Origin: Lineus longissimus
Taxonomy: Eukaryota; Nemertea; Pilidiophora; Heteronemertea; Lineidae
DNA: 64,000 nucleotides
Reading direction: 5' to 3'
Assembly: GCF_910592395.1 (NCBI RefSeq)
Contig: NC_088318.1
Coordinates: 374,001 to 438,000 of the forward strand
Shown here: positions 31,857 to 45,400 of the stretch, one piece after another
Numbering within the stretch: the first letter of the stretch is position 1
Layout: the number at the start of each line of letters is the position of its first letter
The notes under the pieces: generated by a model
Databases searched by the model: none
What the model was told of the DNA's origin: nothing
The model's input: only the letters and a program-made list of their open reading frames with translations
Position numbers and translations under genes: made by a program

Positions 31857-32047
31857 TGACTCATCACACAAAACCAGGCGCATGTCGCTCTAAGCTTGGC
31901 AGGTTGAGACGGACTGGTTGTTCATTTCACCATTGTTGGCCTTTTGAAAAATCTCAGCACATCAGTATTTTTCCATTATCTCCTGGTGTCAATTGGGCTC
32001 ATCTTCTGTTCGACATGCGCCTCGTTTTGCTGAGACGGGTCATCTGT
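31857..32047. repeat. Possible element with ~35-bp inverted ends
   Basis: The left block ACAAAACCAGGCGCATGTCG is inverted at the right as CGACATGCGCCTCGTTTTGC, with some likeness beyond both. No target-site duplication was identified. Confidence 0.4.
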
Positions 32048-32275
32048 GCAAATGGCTTGATTACACCTATCTTCCCTGCTCAGGGCGACTAAACGATTGA
32101 ACTGTATTAAACGTCTATAAGTATGGTGCACCTGTAACACTGTTATCATTGCAAAAATTATCTATTTGACGCACAAGTTTCTTGGCTGGTCTCGATGCAC
32201 TTTTTGGCAGTGTCGAAAACACTGATGGAGGTGGTGACATTATTCACAAATTATATAGAAATAGCTGCAATTCAA

Positions 32276-32516
32276 CTTTAAAGCTTGACATGGATGCATA
32301 AAAACCCTAACGGCCAAGTTAGAAAACACTAACGCCCGTCTGCCATGTTTTGAACGACCGGTCAGCCATGATATGATAGACTACCAGCAGGCCGCAGTGG
32401 CGCTACCGTATTCACCAAAAGAGCACTGACTGACATATGTCTTACTATAGGTGGTCATTGCGACCTCGGTGTGACCATTGTTTGAATTCGAAAGCCACCT
32501 AATCAGACAGTTCCTC
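32276..32516 (-). mobile_element. Partial copy of the 790-bp TIR element
   Basis: About 240 bases match the right end of the element at 20996-21790 in reverse: GCATAAAAACCCTAACGGCC, CGACCGGTCAGCCATG, GGCCGCAGTGGCGCTACCGT and CACCTAATCAGACAGTTC. The match stops sharply near 32516, so only one terminal block is present. Confidence 0.85.
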
Positions 32517-32744
32517 AAGCCAAAAGAACCTGGTAATCTTGGCCTGGCTGTCTCGTACCATATCCGGCATTGGATGACTCGTGTAGCGTACTCCAGTAGT
32601 AATTAGAGCATGGCTGACAGTCTCCTGTGGTGAATGACATAATCATTCTAAGGTGACACGGTCATTTCCATAACTTCGTCTCGTTTATGATAACCTATAT
32701 CGATCAACACTGTATAGGTATTGATACCAAACTGGATGTATTGG

Positions 32745-32795
32745 CCGTCTCACCTAACACTGCGAGGGAGCAGCTAAAATATCGGCCGTGAGATT
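32745..32795. repeat. Fragment of the MITE family seen at 10407 and 51411
   Basis: CGTCTCACCTAACACTGCGA followed by GCAGCTAAAATAT matches the left end of the element that precedes the 65-bp satellite at 51411. Only about 50 bases remain. Confidence 0.6.
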
Positions 32796-35700
32796 GATGC
32801 ATTTGATGATTTGCTAAGACTTCTTATAAAAGAAGAAACAAAAAGAAATGACATGACGTTTACGTTTGTTGGCTAAGCTTATGCCAGCTAGGCTCTGTAG
32901 AAGGGGATTCTTGCTGACAGAGGATGAACTCAACTCTGCCTAGATTCGTAAAATGCCATAAGGACACGTGATGCTGGATGCATAACATTTTTGATTCAAA
33001 ACGGACATTGAATATGATGTTCACAATGGTATTTAGATTAGGAGCGTGTAAACCAGTCACTGTGAGAACAAGGTTGGCGTTAAATCATCACCTTGACTTT
33101 CTTCTGTGTGATATCAGATTTGGACTTGTCATTGCGTCGTGAATACATGATTACTGACATAAGATACTCAATCCGAAAAACGATGCTGCCAATCTACTGA
33201 CCATCATAGGCCTGCCAGCACCACGCCCTAAGGACACACAATACCAGAGTAATCCAATGCGACCTGATACTTTGCAGCAAGAAAGAAAAGTATCTGTGGT
33301 TCCTCTCGAGGAGAACTGCCTCCTTTGGTTATTGGCCGAGCTGTCTCCAACAGACTAGGGTTCCGTGATTTCATTTTCTTATTTCCATGTTTGACAACTT
33401 TGTAATGAGAGAGTCAGGTCAGCACAATAGCCAAGGAGTCGCCTTGTTAACCGCTTAATAGCCGAATGACATTCAAGTGATCTCCTGCTGATGCTCGACC
33501 ATAATTGTTTTTGAGTGTTTGGTTGATGAAGCCCGTAAAGTTACCTGATGGACGCCGTAAATTGATTTCTTTGCTGCGGGGGAGGGGGGGGGGGTTAATA
33601 GGGGGGGGGGGGGGGTGATTCATTTGACGAATTGCTAAGGACATGTGAGTCTTGGTTAGAGACTGGCCGTCATGGTCGAAGCCCCTCGAGGGTTAATAAC
33701 GAGAACAAGTTCCGCATATCTGTTAGCGGAACTAGTCAAGGATTTGTACGGGGCTAAATCGCTAAGTCAGCGTTCTTCATACTTACCTCTTATTTAGTGA
33801 CCTTGATCAAATAGTATGACAGCATCTGGAAAGCGAAGAAGAGAAATTGTGAGTCTCTGAGGAAGACAAAATCCCACTTGGCCCAATAAGGAACAGCCGC
33901 GGTAACTTGGTGAAGATTCAATCCCTTCCTTGCCTGACCTCAGGGGAGCTTCTGGATGTGCCCTAACAATCCAATGAGCAACATCATATAATCCTGACAA
34001 CTGACTCAAGCCTTGAGAGAATAACATTCATCGTCATCAGGGATCGTGCGGGACTCGCTTTGATGCGATGTTAATGGTACATGGATCGTATGTGTGTAAT
34101 AGTTTACTTAAGATGGAGTAGAGCTGTGAAAATTGCTCCATCAGTGACCAAAAGGAACCTAAATGACTACGGTACTTTTCTATAATCATTTAGCTGATGA
34201 CATTTGTATAAGAAGGATTGCACATTCTTTAAATACATCTTGCAACCACCCTTGTGTAACATTTATTTCCCTATTCATTTCGGAGAATATTCGTACATGT
34301 TTTCAAGAAAAATAACTGGCGCTGGTTTCATCTTCACCGTGTTGTTGATCCTATTATCTACACAATGGCTTTGTATATGTGTTATATTCGAAAGATCCTT
34401 TAGATAATGTGTTTCTAACCTTTGCAGATTTTTCACAAGAATAGATATCGTGACGAAAACTGTTGAGAATGAATAGTTTACAACCTTTCAAAATTTCGAG
34501 GTGAATTCCTCTAAGAAATCGTATCAAAGATATATGGGATAGACACTGAAACTCTATGACCCGACGTGATAATTCCTCGAAGGAGTGTTTCAAAACGTCA
34601 CTTGGAGACAACCCGTTTGATGGAAAGGACGAATAGTGAATCTTTTTCGTATAAATGTCACACACATCTTGACTGCTACCATCATAATGCCGAGCGGAAG
34701 GTGTTCGTCACCAGAAAAGGTCGGCAGAATCCACAACACAGCTAAAGTAAACACTCGGATGATCATCTTTTAAGCCTTGCATTAGTGCAGGATGGGCGAA
34801 AGAGCACCAGATTCACGACACATAAAATGTCAACTGAAAGTCAGGCATTGTTAAAGTCCAACTGTAAAGAATGAAACAGGTAGCGAATCAACACGCTGCC
34901 ACCGTAACATATCATAAAATCAACACGGAATGAATTTTTCTACAATGAACACCCACCCAAGTCTTATACATCGTATATCCTGCAATGGGAGTGACTCCAT
35001 TTCGTAATGAAATATTCGCAAGAAAGCTCCCAGGAAAGCCGCCCACATATATCAAAACAAAAGAGTAATTACTTAATGATAGTACCATTTGCTTTGGTGT
35101 GATATCTATAAAGCTACCTTCACTCGCAGAGGTGTTTCTTTGCAGCAATCCATTTTAATTTTGCCGGCGGGTTCTCTCATTAAATGTAACATTGTGGATG
35201 AACTATCTGTCTCAGGGGAGAGCATTCCTTTTAGATGACTGCTGCTCGAACAGGGTACCGACGACTTAAAGAAAAATGCCCATTTGTTGTTTGACGTGCT
35301 CGAGTTAAGATCATGTTTATTCCACCGGGAGAGAACTGGGACGTATAAGTCTGGATCCATCGACATTAGCCCCTGGAGGTGTGTATTATAATAAAGTACA
35401 TAGGTAAAGTGCATCTGATGACATAGTTAAACACTTATTCAGCTGTCAACTGTACTTTTATGGCGTAATTGACATGTCAACTGAGTCAATAATCAGCGAA
35501 TCTCATCACCCCCAAGGTGATCAAAGTTTGGTGAGGCAGGCATGTTGCATGGTTGATTACCGGTTTAAAGTTGCACTATCAAGAGAAAAACTGCATTATT
35601 TTTCTTTATTGGCACTTACTTCTTATTCATATGGAATCTTCAAAGTTCACCTGAATATGTAGAACATGATATATCGAAATAAGTTCAAACATTTTGAAAA

Positions 35701-38700
35701 AAGGGATGGCAATGTTGTGCCGAGAGGAGTTTCTCCGACAGGGAACATAATATTTGCTGTGGAGCTTTGACAAATCACAGAGGCATCAGATTTTCCTGGA
35801 AAGTCCGGGGGAAACTCGGAACAATGATCACTTTCTGTAGTAACTTATGTAAGGCAGCAGCAGTGCAAGTCTGCACAAGCAATCGCACAATTTGACGCAA
35901 CAGCGACAATTACAGTGATGACAAAAAACAATTCAATCAAATGAAGTCGTCAGGGAAAATATTAAAAAATGAAACAGAAGAATCTCATAGGGAAATAATT
36001 AAAAATTCCGTCAGCTTCGCTAACCGTATTTTTCAATGATTATCTGTGAATGGATTCATTAATTGTCACCAAGAATTAATTAAGCCAGAGATAAAACCCA
36101 ATATAGAATTCCATTAGATAATTACTCTTTTTTCCTCGACTAATCTGTGCTGATTGCATCTTTATTAAACTAGAGCGGCTGCTTTGTTCCTGTAAAACTC
36201 GACTTAATGTGGTAATCAACAGATTGATCGACATCTATCGGTTATTAAGTTATTGGTGGCCGCGTGGTGCTTCGTCATTTCGTTTCTTAGTGCAGCATTG
36301 TTTCTCGAGAATGCGAGTAACTAGTTACTAGCTGTTTGACTTTCACCTTTTCTGATAGGCCCGCTTACCTTCAGCATATGAGGTTATATCAATGCACATT
36401 TGAGTAAACATTCCATTTTTCGTCAATACAAGGACCTTCCGCGTACACAGATACACTTACTTTATAATCAAAAGTCCGCCACAATAATGGATTTCGATCG
36501 AATCCGATCCACACATTGTTGATCAAAATCAAGAAAACTACGATGTATACTGCATGGTGATCGATCGTCTTCGGTTCTGTTGACTGTTTCCGATTCACAA
36601 CTGAATCCGGACCTGGCCGAACACAAAATACGCCAGTTCTCAATTGAGTCGTTACGGCGTGTTGTTAACACCAGCTGCTGTGTTCAAACCGCTCCGTTCT
36701 TTAACCAATTTGAAGAAATGCCCTCAAGATATTTTGAAACAATTTTCACTTAACATAACGCATCATTTCCCACCAGTAGCTCGAATCTCAAGAGAGCTTA
36801 TTGAAGTCTTTGATCTAAGCTTGGAACCTTTCGCTAGAGACTAAAGGAGTGCTCAAATATTTCAATTAACACCATCAGGTTTTTGTCAATATTTCATGCG
36901 CGATTAGAAATAATCCTTCATATTCTGCCGTGAACCAAGACAAGCTGGAAATGTCAAATGCTTTGAAGTTCTAAGCAATTAACAAGTCTTTATTACCTAT
37001 TGTGATTTGTCGACTTTACCAAGGATCTGGGTGATAACAGTGTAGGTAATAATGTTGTACCCCCGCACAGTAGGCCTAGAGAGACGCTGCCAGAGGTCAT
37101 TACACGTTTTATATGTTGCCTTGAATAAAATGGCGAAATTCTAATCAAGTTTGATACCTTTATAAGTTGAACATAAATAGGTACAGTAATGAGTATTTGT
37201 AAATCGTCCCACATACTGAATGGATGACCACCCCCCCCCCCCGACCCCAAAAGTACAAAACAGTTGCTTTTGGCTTCGCAATTTCTGTTTGGTAAATGGA
37301 AATAGTATGTTGGGTAGCTCGAAAATAAATTTTAGGTTGACATTTTTTGAAATAATTTTTTTTTCAAAAATCAATAAAAACCAGATAAAAATGTGTTAAC
37401 TGTTATTTCAGAAAAAGTTTTTGTCGATTTTTTTTTTGGGGGGGTAGCTCAAAAATAATTTTTTTCTTAAAATTGTTTTGCAATAATTTCTTTTTTCGAA
37501 CATGAATCAAACCAGTTAAAAGTTTCTTCAAACAAAAAAAGTTTACGGATTAAAAAAATTATCCTCAAAAATCGAGTCATTTTGAAAATCTGATTTTATG
37601 AAATTTTAATTTTTTGCAATTTTTAGGAAAAAAAATTCCAACACAGGATTTATGTTGCTTTAGTTGTTAATTCTCAGGCTCCAAATTCAAATCTACCTAT
37701 AGCAAATACGAGACTACTCAAATTCCCAATACTGCACGCCTCAGGTCTCGTAGCTCCTCGAATGAAAAAAAGCAGTTTTATTTGTTACAGCTGCAACTCT
37801 ATTCAGCAAATGTTGTCATCAAATTACTGAATTGGAGATAAAGTCGATAAACTGACTTTGCACAGCGAAAAACCGAATAAGAGCGCGGAATTACCAAGGC
37901 ACGACTGATTTTAGAGCACGGTATAATTCACCGAGAGTTTATACATGGATCACTTAGTTGGCCTCTTGATATCTTAAAGTGCAGCATGTAACAACGACTC
38001 TGTTACCAATCCAGACGGTTTGATCAAATGGTCTCATCCACCGTAGCATGTTTGCTATCCTCTCTAACAATATTGCCTGATTGGAGACACGTACTTGAGT
38101 TTAAAGTTGTCTGAGATATAAAGCAACTGAGTCAGTCAGATTAGTTGACGACACATTCTGCGATCATTTCATCATGATGATGGCCACGTCAGGCAATTTA
38201 AAGTTAAAGACTTTATATTCTTATCAGCCACTGCATCGATTTTGGCGCCGCTGCGAAATATTTCAATACACATATTAAATATCAAATGGTCATGTCACTG
38301 GAAATGAACGATCAAAGTCAAATTCACTTCTTGAAATCAATCTGCAAGGGATGAAAATCAATAATAGATTTTTAAAAATGTCTGCAGATTTGCATCTGGT
38401 GATGGTATTTCGTCAAATAATCAATGATTCCTTTGGCTATTTGTTCCTCACTGTTTACCTGTCATGTGACAGGAAGAAATAAGTTATAAAATATAGGAAA
38501 TATTGAAATCATTTGTCAGGTAAAAATATCGTTTTCCTGAGAAATAATTTCAATATGTCATAGCTTGACGTGGAATATCTACATCGAATCCGACCTTTCG
38601 GTAAAAATTGTTTAATATTCTCGAATTCTCGATAACACATTTTCGGCAAAACATCTGAACTTCCAATATCTACCGTAGGCACAACGCCTGAAGCATATTC

Positions 38701-39400
38701 GGAAAGGCTGACACTTTCCACCATGGCCTCCTCTCTAATCCCTTGATATTGACAGCTGTCCAGAAATACCAATATTCATCATAAATGTGGGGCTTGGATA
38801 TAAGAGCGGACAAATGTGTTGCTACAGAAGATTTGCTATGATGTAAGGTTGCAAAATGCTTTATTGATATATTTCCTGTGCGTCCTACCAGCATATTTAG
38901 TGCAAACAGAAATTCGCTATCATCGTCTTGGTTCCACTGACCGTTTACCATGAAGTTGGACGATTCAAATCCTTTCTAGCAACTCACTGCTGATAAAAAA
39001 TTGTTGTTGATGCAAACTGTGAAATGCTTCTTATCAAGTATTCCATACTTCTTTTTGATAAACCCAAACGTAATCAAAGCGTTAAATCACTCAAAGACGA
39101 GCGACTTGTTTGTATATTTTGGTTTTTACTCAACAGTCGACAGTCGATAAAAACCTAAATGTTAGTGTTTGATTCAAGTTCTTTCTGCCTAATGTTCTGT
39201 AGTTGATCAGTTGATTGTTACGGATGCCAACTGCGAAATGCTGTGTTCTTCAGCAAACCGCCAGTGTTTCCTGCCATTCACGTGTATGCATCTCGATCCT
39301 CCCTTCCTTATCTTCATCGTAAAGATCCACGCAACAACAAAAACGACGCTTAACAGACGCAAAATGTCAAGGTAGAAAAATTCAATTGACAAGAACATTC
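32796..39400. other. No gene confirmed; isolated exon-like stretches on the minus strand
   Basis: There are several weak minus-strand candidates: a signal-peptide-like start at 34766-34712, a frame at 35414-35130, a segment ending in a strong donor at 36461, overlapping frames at 38951-38509, and a hydrophobic N-terminal-like frame at 39398-39207. They cannot be joined into a gene from what I see. AT-rich low-complexity sequence fills 37300-37640. Confidence 0.35.
33578..33615 (+). repeat. Long G tracts
   Basis: Two runs of mostly G, at 33578-33594 (one A interruption) and 33601-33615, are separated by TTAATA. Such tracts can form G-quadruplexes and are also prone to sequencing length errors. 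Confidence 0.8.
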
Positions 39401-42400
39401 GCCATCTTTGAGCTTATTCTTTGGCTAGACTATTAACGACTTCGTGATGGTGAGGATCAATCGTCAATCACTGATGCAGAATTTCAGAGTTTGATCGGAT
39501 AAGTGCATCAACTGCATGGTGCACATTTTGGTTTCGCGATATCCTCTTTGTTATATGGTTTCCGATAACTTTTAAGGTCATGAACAGATCGCAAAAGAAG
39601 CAAAGATATGGTGACTGACATAACAACTGAATAAGACGAAAATGCCTGCATTACATTACCCAACTCCAAAAAATCCTTCATGTAAATGAGTTCACTGATT
39701 TGAATTCACTGCAGTTTGACCACAATCAAAATCTATTTGGACGAAATCGAGGCGAGGACATCTTCCGTCATAGAAATCAAATAAGAATATGATACCCGTT
39801 TATCGCTTTACCATCCCTTCACTCCATTAAACAGACATTTCACAAGGTGACATGATCGTCATACGAATCGATTCTAAGTTACTAAAATGATATCGAAGAC
39901 ATACAGTGGAATCACAAAGGGAAGATACCGCGGTTTTGTGCCGCCATTATCAGTGATTGAGTGCTCTTATAATAGAAATAGAGATAGAAACAGATACCTA
40001 TGTAACAGGTTTGACAACAAAATCAGTTTTTCAGATAACATTATTCACCTCTGCTTCCTTGAAGAGGATGATATCACATTATCAAATCCCTTTAGTGGCC
40101 GCATCCCATACTCTTAGTCCATATTCTTGCAAATCAATAATATTTTCATTAACATCGCGACACCTGATTTGTTTATATCATATTATCTATGCTTGTGAAG
40201 GAAACAAAGAAATTAAAGTGACTCACTGAATGCTGGTTTGAACCATATGGATTGATTCTAGCGACCTATTCAACTGATGAACGCGACAGGAATCTTCTGT
40301 ACAATGCTGGTCGGCGTACTGAACCAACTCGATTGGCAAGATAATTGGCGTGGCCTATAAGCCTGTATCAGTGGCACTATATTCTTCTGTAGTTAATCAT
40401 CTATTAAAATGAAAAACATCAAAAATCAAAGCACATACGAGAACCAACCTGCTTATCATTAGTGTAACCACTGTTACATATTTTTGTCTTCTCTTGTGAT
40501 ATCACTTGGCTATTTTTAGGGCGAGAAAACCAACCCCTCATTATGCAAATAGCAGACGTTACACATAGTTTTCTGGTTGTAATTTCCTGAAAGTAGATAA
40601 TAAGCGTGGATCCAGTTTTCTCCGACTTTCTCCACATAGCCTACATGTATCACTCATAGAGATATTCACATGGATATACTAATGCATTGCTTGATAGACT
40701 AAGCTATTGTCATCTGACCATTTAACTGATAAAGAAACCTTAACATTTAAAGCAAATTATCTCTGCCATTATTCGGTATTGTTGTTATTCTGTGGCGTTA
40801 ATGGCGTTTAGCAATAAAAGGATATTTAATGAATCGCGTATCTATTGATGACAAGGAACTAAATACAGCAAATAGAACTGAAATGAAACTTATAATCCTG
40901 GTTTTTGTCCTGAATTATTCATGCGAGAAATACAAATATCGTGAAAGCCGATTATTGCACTAATGCTATGCGGAAGAGGCTTCGTGATAATGATAAAAAC
41001 GGAGTGTTATTCCAAGTCACAAACCGAGTGCGTTATCTACCTTGGTGAACCAAAGAATAACTAATGAAAGAGGGGAAAGATAATATTTTGCTCCAACTGC
41101 AACAGGTGGTTTAACGTGCTGACAATTCCTTCAACAACTTGAGCCATACTTGGAAGTCGCGCCTTACTTCACAGCCAGATGCTCATCCCGGGCTTGCAGC
41201 TTGGTTACATTCACACATACTTCTTACTCTTTCTCAGAGTCCAAACAGTTTTGGGACTGATGATTTTGGTTCATTTTGAGCAGAAAAAAAAAGTGAAAAA
41301 AATATTTGGACTTAAAAATTTTTTCTAACACCAAAACTTTCCACTGGATAAGTCACGACGTTTTGCCAATGCTTCGTAAATCCAAGTGTACCGTGGACCC
41401 TGTCAACTCGGAAAGTGAAAGAATCTGCATTTGCTACAACGAGAATAAAAAAACACGCTATCAAAGAACAATGAATAAACGAACAGACGTCTATCTCGGG
41501 TGATGCAAAGTGGCCTACCTGATACGCTGTCGTATTGTCGGGATTTGAAGTACACCGACGCAAACATCTGTATCCTCAGCTGACAGTTCCTTCAATCCAG
41601 CCGCGCTGACCAGGCTGTGTATATCCGGTGTCAACCCTCGGTGACAGGGCAGAGTACACTGCTACACCCTTCAACGTCACCATGATATCCTTTTACTCAT
41701 GTAGGCCTACTTAGAAACAAAGCAAACACTTCTTGATGTATCAATTTGTCTAGTGGCGCGAACTATCGATAAATGAATTAGAGGTTTACACAATAGCTAG
41801 GTGGCTCTTATCGGATCGGTTTTCAATTTCAGACAAGGGTCACTATATATCCTCACAAAATCACGTTAACGCAAACAGAATAAGAATATCGCGTATTGAA
41901 AGCCTTCGGCTCAAACTCTCCTAAGCAATCTGGTAACCGATCTTCTTGCCTAAGATGGAGAAAGGCAGCGGATCGACTCAAGGTGCGGCCTGCTGTTAAA
42001 TCGACCAAATGTTTCTTCGTCAAGTTACACCTGGTTCGAGAGGGGGCGAAAATATTGGCACTGATGTTGGCGAAGTTGATTTCTGGTCCCGACAGCACCT
42101 ACGTACACATCATGATCATTCAACGAGTAGTGAACATCATCTTCTTCATATTATGTTGGACTGAAATGTCATCAAGAATGGAACATCAATCCACGTCATC
42201 ACAGATACTTGACCTAAAAGATCTCTTCTGATCTCGACCAGTCGCACATAAGCTCGGCCAGGAAGATGATGAATCCATAAACTAAAGCTCAGTTGATCTT
42301 CACTGTGACACATTTGATAAGTACAATGAATTCATAGGGTTTCGCCAGTCACCTCCAATGTTTGATGCACAGTTAGCAGATTCATAAATTAATCCTGGCC

Positions 42401-45400
42401 GATTTGTATCCAGGCTCCCTGTGATTTGTATCATCAATATTCAGGTATATAGTCTTAAGAAAGGAGGATAAAAGACGGGACTTTATGCGACATCAAAGAC
42501 GTGGAGGGGGGGGGGGTAGATGGCCCACTTCGCTGCTGTGTTATAACACTAGCCACATAACAATATACACTATCAGAGTAATCTTTGATTCCCCGTATTG
42601 AGGGCATATGCACCAATTGAGAAGTCACGTAAGTAATCAACATCAACAGCAATATTGACAACAGGGACTGACAGTGCATACAGAGAAAACGAATTCACTT
42701 TAGATTTGCTTAAATCCATCCCGCAATTAAAATAAAGTGATATTGATTATTCGTGAACGTAATTTGTTCCCGGAACAAACATTGGTTTAGTACGACACCC
42801 CCACTGGAATTGACATCGACTCATTACCAGGACCCATCCTCAATACAAATATTTGAACCCCGGCGTACTGTGAACAGATATTGAAACCAATAAGTCCCGA
42901 CACTTTATTGTTCTAGTATCGAAGCCCAATCTCGTTACCTTCGCCTGTCGATACTACGTGCAATAAGAACTGTTGATGGCCCGGCCAAGAGCTAAATACA
43001 TTATCAGGAATGCGTATCTAGCTAAAGGTAATCATTGCAGTGGCAAATTAATTTTGGCGACAATCGAATATCAAGATTACCAATTGTGTAAAACCAATAC
43101 ATTGCCAAGAACTTCCGGAGATAGCTGACGTGAAATAATGAGTGACGCTGGCATCTCTACAACTGGTTAAACCTAATTCATGTTCGTATTGTAATGCCTG
43201 TTATAACGCATTCGCCAAACAAGGATAGGAAAATGCGGAAACACTTCGTGACAAACTAGAGTCGAGAGTAAGTGTCCGCTTTGCGCATTCGACAGAGGTC
43301 TCATCTTTCCCATCCCGATCCTCTCGTCTAAAGTAATGCAGGATTTTATTGCACGGTTGGTCAAGGGCACAGACCAAGTCTTGGCCTTCGCCGCACTCTG
43401 TTTATACTAGTTCAAAACAGTCAAGGCCACACAGTCACCAATTGTGAAACCATTCTCCGATAAAACAGTCGACTTGTGAGAACAGCATGCAGTGAACCAA
43501 ACTAGCCCAATCACTCTTTAACGCCTGTCGCTACATCATCCGGACCAATGAGGAGATGTAGCAATATCCCTCCCGCCAAGTGATAGGAAATTGACAAGGC
43601 AGACAACTAGTGATGACCAGTATCGAGCCGTGAAACTCGAATGTCTGATCGAGTGAGGAAAGAACAATTTCCTGTAGTGTTTCTGGTGTAAGGTAATTGT
43701 GGAAGTCGGAAGTTATGCTGAATACTGCCATTTCCAGTGTAACAGAATCAATGGCCCCAAGAGAAGTAGTCATTTACTATTGTTTACGGACGGATTAAGG
43801 TGAACAGCTGAGAAACCATAGGTGTAGATTACGATCGACCTATACATTTAAAATCTTAGCGCATACTACACCACTCATGGCCTGGTACAAGACCGGTGAC
43901 ATCATTAACCAGGGTCTTCTCCCACTTTCCCCAGAATGAGAATGTCAGATTAAAGTTTTTAGCGATGCAAAAAATATAAACAAATAAATGAAATTTCTTA
44001 CGTTCCCATAATTCCGTTGCATCTGTCTCCACGTCAATGCCGCCAAACAAAGAACATAGTCGATCTTATTGAAGCAATATAAGGTATCGATTTCTCCAAG
44101 TATTGATTAAAGATTCAATCTATACTTGATAGCACTTATACATTTTCAATGCCATTGATGAGGATATTATCAAATTAATAAACTCCCTTGATAATGGGCA
44201 ACAGTATTGACTAATGGAAATATCGTTACAATCAAATTACAATAAAGAATAAGGCATACTAAGAATATGATTATTAATAAGGAGGCGATAAAATGAATTA
44301 ATTATCAATATCAAAAAGAGCAATAATCGTCATTTTAAAACGAACAAAGATGGAAAATGGGTTTCGGATTTCGGTTGAGGCTGGAACTAACAATGCGAGT
44401 TGTTTATTGTAGCGACTGGTATGGCATGTTAGTCCAGGATGCCCCCCCATCACCTCACACCGACCAGGTCCCACATGCATCTCGTTTTTCCCCGCCATTT
44501 CTCCTCGCTTGTTGCGGAAGAAAGAGAATGTGGCATCTGATGTCTGGCATCGACATGACCTGCGGCTGACAAGGAGAAGGAGGTGTGGCTGATTATATTC
44601 ACCGTTTTTGTTCCGTCTGTCAGCCTGCGGATGGTTATATATGTCGCCGCATGTATCTGTCGAGAGGGACATATCTCGCATGAATGGGTATGTTCATGTT
44701 ATGTTTTTATTTAAGGAGCGAATAGCATTCCGCGACGCTACTATTTATAGCTCACAAGGTCATTTGAATAAGATATTGATGACGTTTTAGTCACGTGACA
44801 GTCGGACATCGACACTTATTTCTACGCATTTGAGCTTATTTCAAAGTCAATTATCTTTGACCCTGCATTGTTTTTAGCATGAATGATACCATAGAGTCAG
44901 AGAGAGAAATATTCAGAACAATTATGTAGTATTTCCAACACTCGGACATGTGCCAGATTGAATCTAACTGCCCTAGTTAGAAAGCCTGAATCCATTACGA
45001 AACCGCATGTTTGTCCGACATTGCCTGTAATTCAGCGATGGGGAAATAGAGGGCAGCAGCTGCAGTGACCTCATTATCGCGGAATGCTATTGTGAATACT
45101 GCATCTAATTCTGTGTCACGCTTGGGTATGAGATTTGGAATTGTAGGCAAAATCTAGATACTCATTGTAAGAGAAGGCCACTCTATAGAAGTACTCACGA
45201 AGTATTTGGTAGATTCATTTATCTATCGCTCCTATTTCAAACGCCTTGGCCTGACGAGAAATAAGAAAGTCTGCACAGAACGTTCTCTTAACCGGAGGTA
45301 ATGGCTCCAGACAGAAAAAGAGAGCAATGAAGAAAAATCATCACGCCCGCACTAACTAATACTGTCATTATTGGAAACGATTTATCTGCTTATCAAAGTT

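Larger units (their letters stand above)
28229..32275. other. No gene seen; scattered repeat fragments
   Basis: The stretch holds one foldback-family arm (28546-28606), a small palindromic element (28669-28815) and a possible TIR pair at 31857-32047. Open frames are under 95 codons and look unrelated to known families. Confidence 0.5.

Noticed and set aside
31656-31883. Cys-rich 75-codon minus-strand frame
   Set aside because: It has no signal peptide, no good splice sites and no cysteine pattern I can match; it lies beside a possible TIR element.
44298-44681. 127-codon minus-strand frame
   Set aside because: Overlaps a plus-strand frame, has no domain likeness and no splice or regulatory context.
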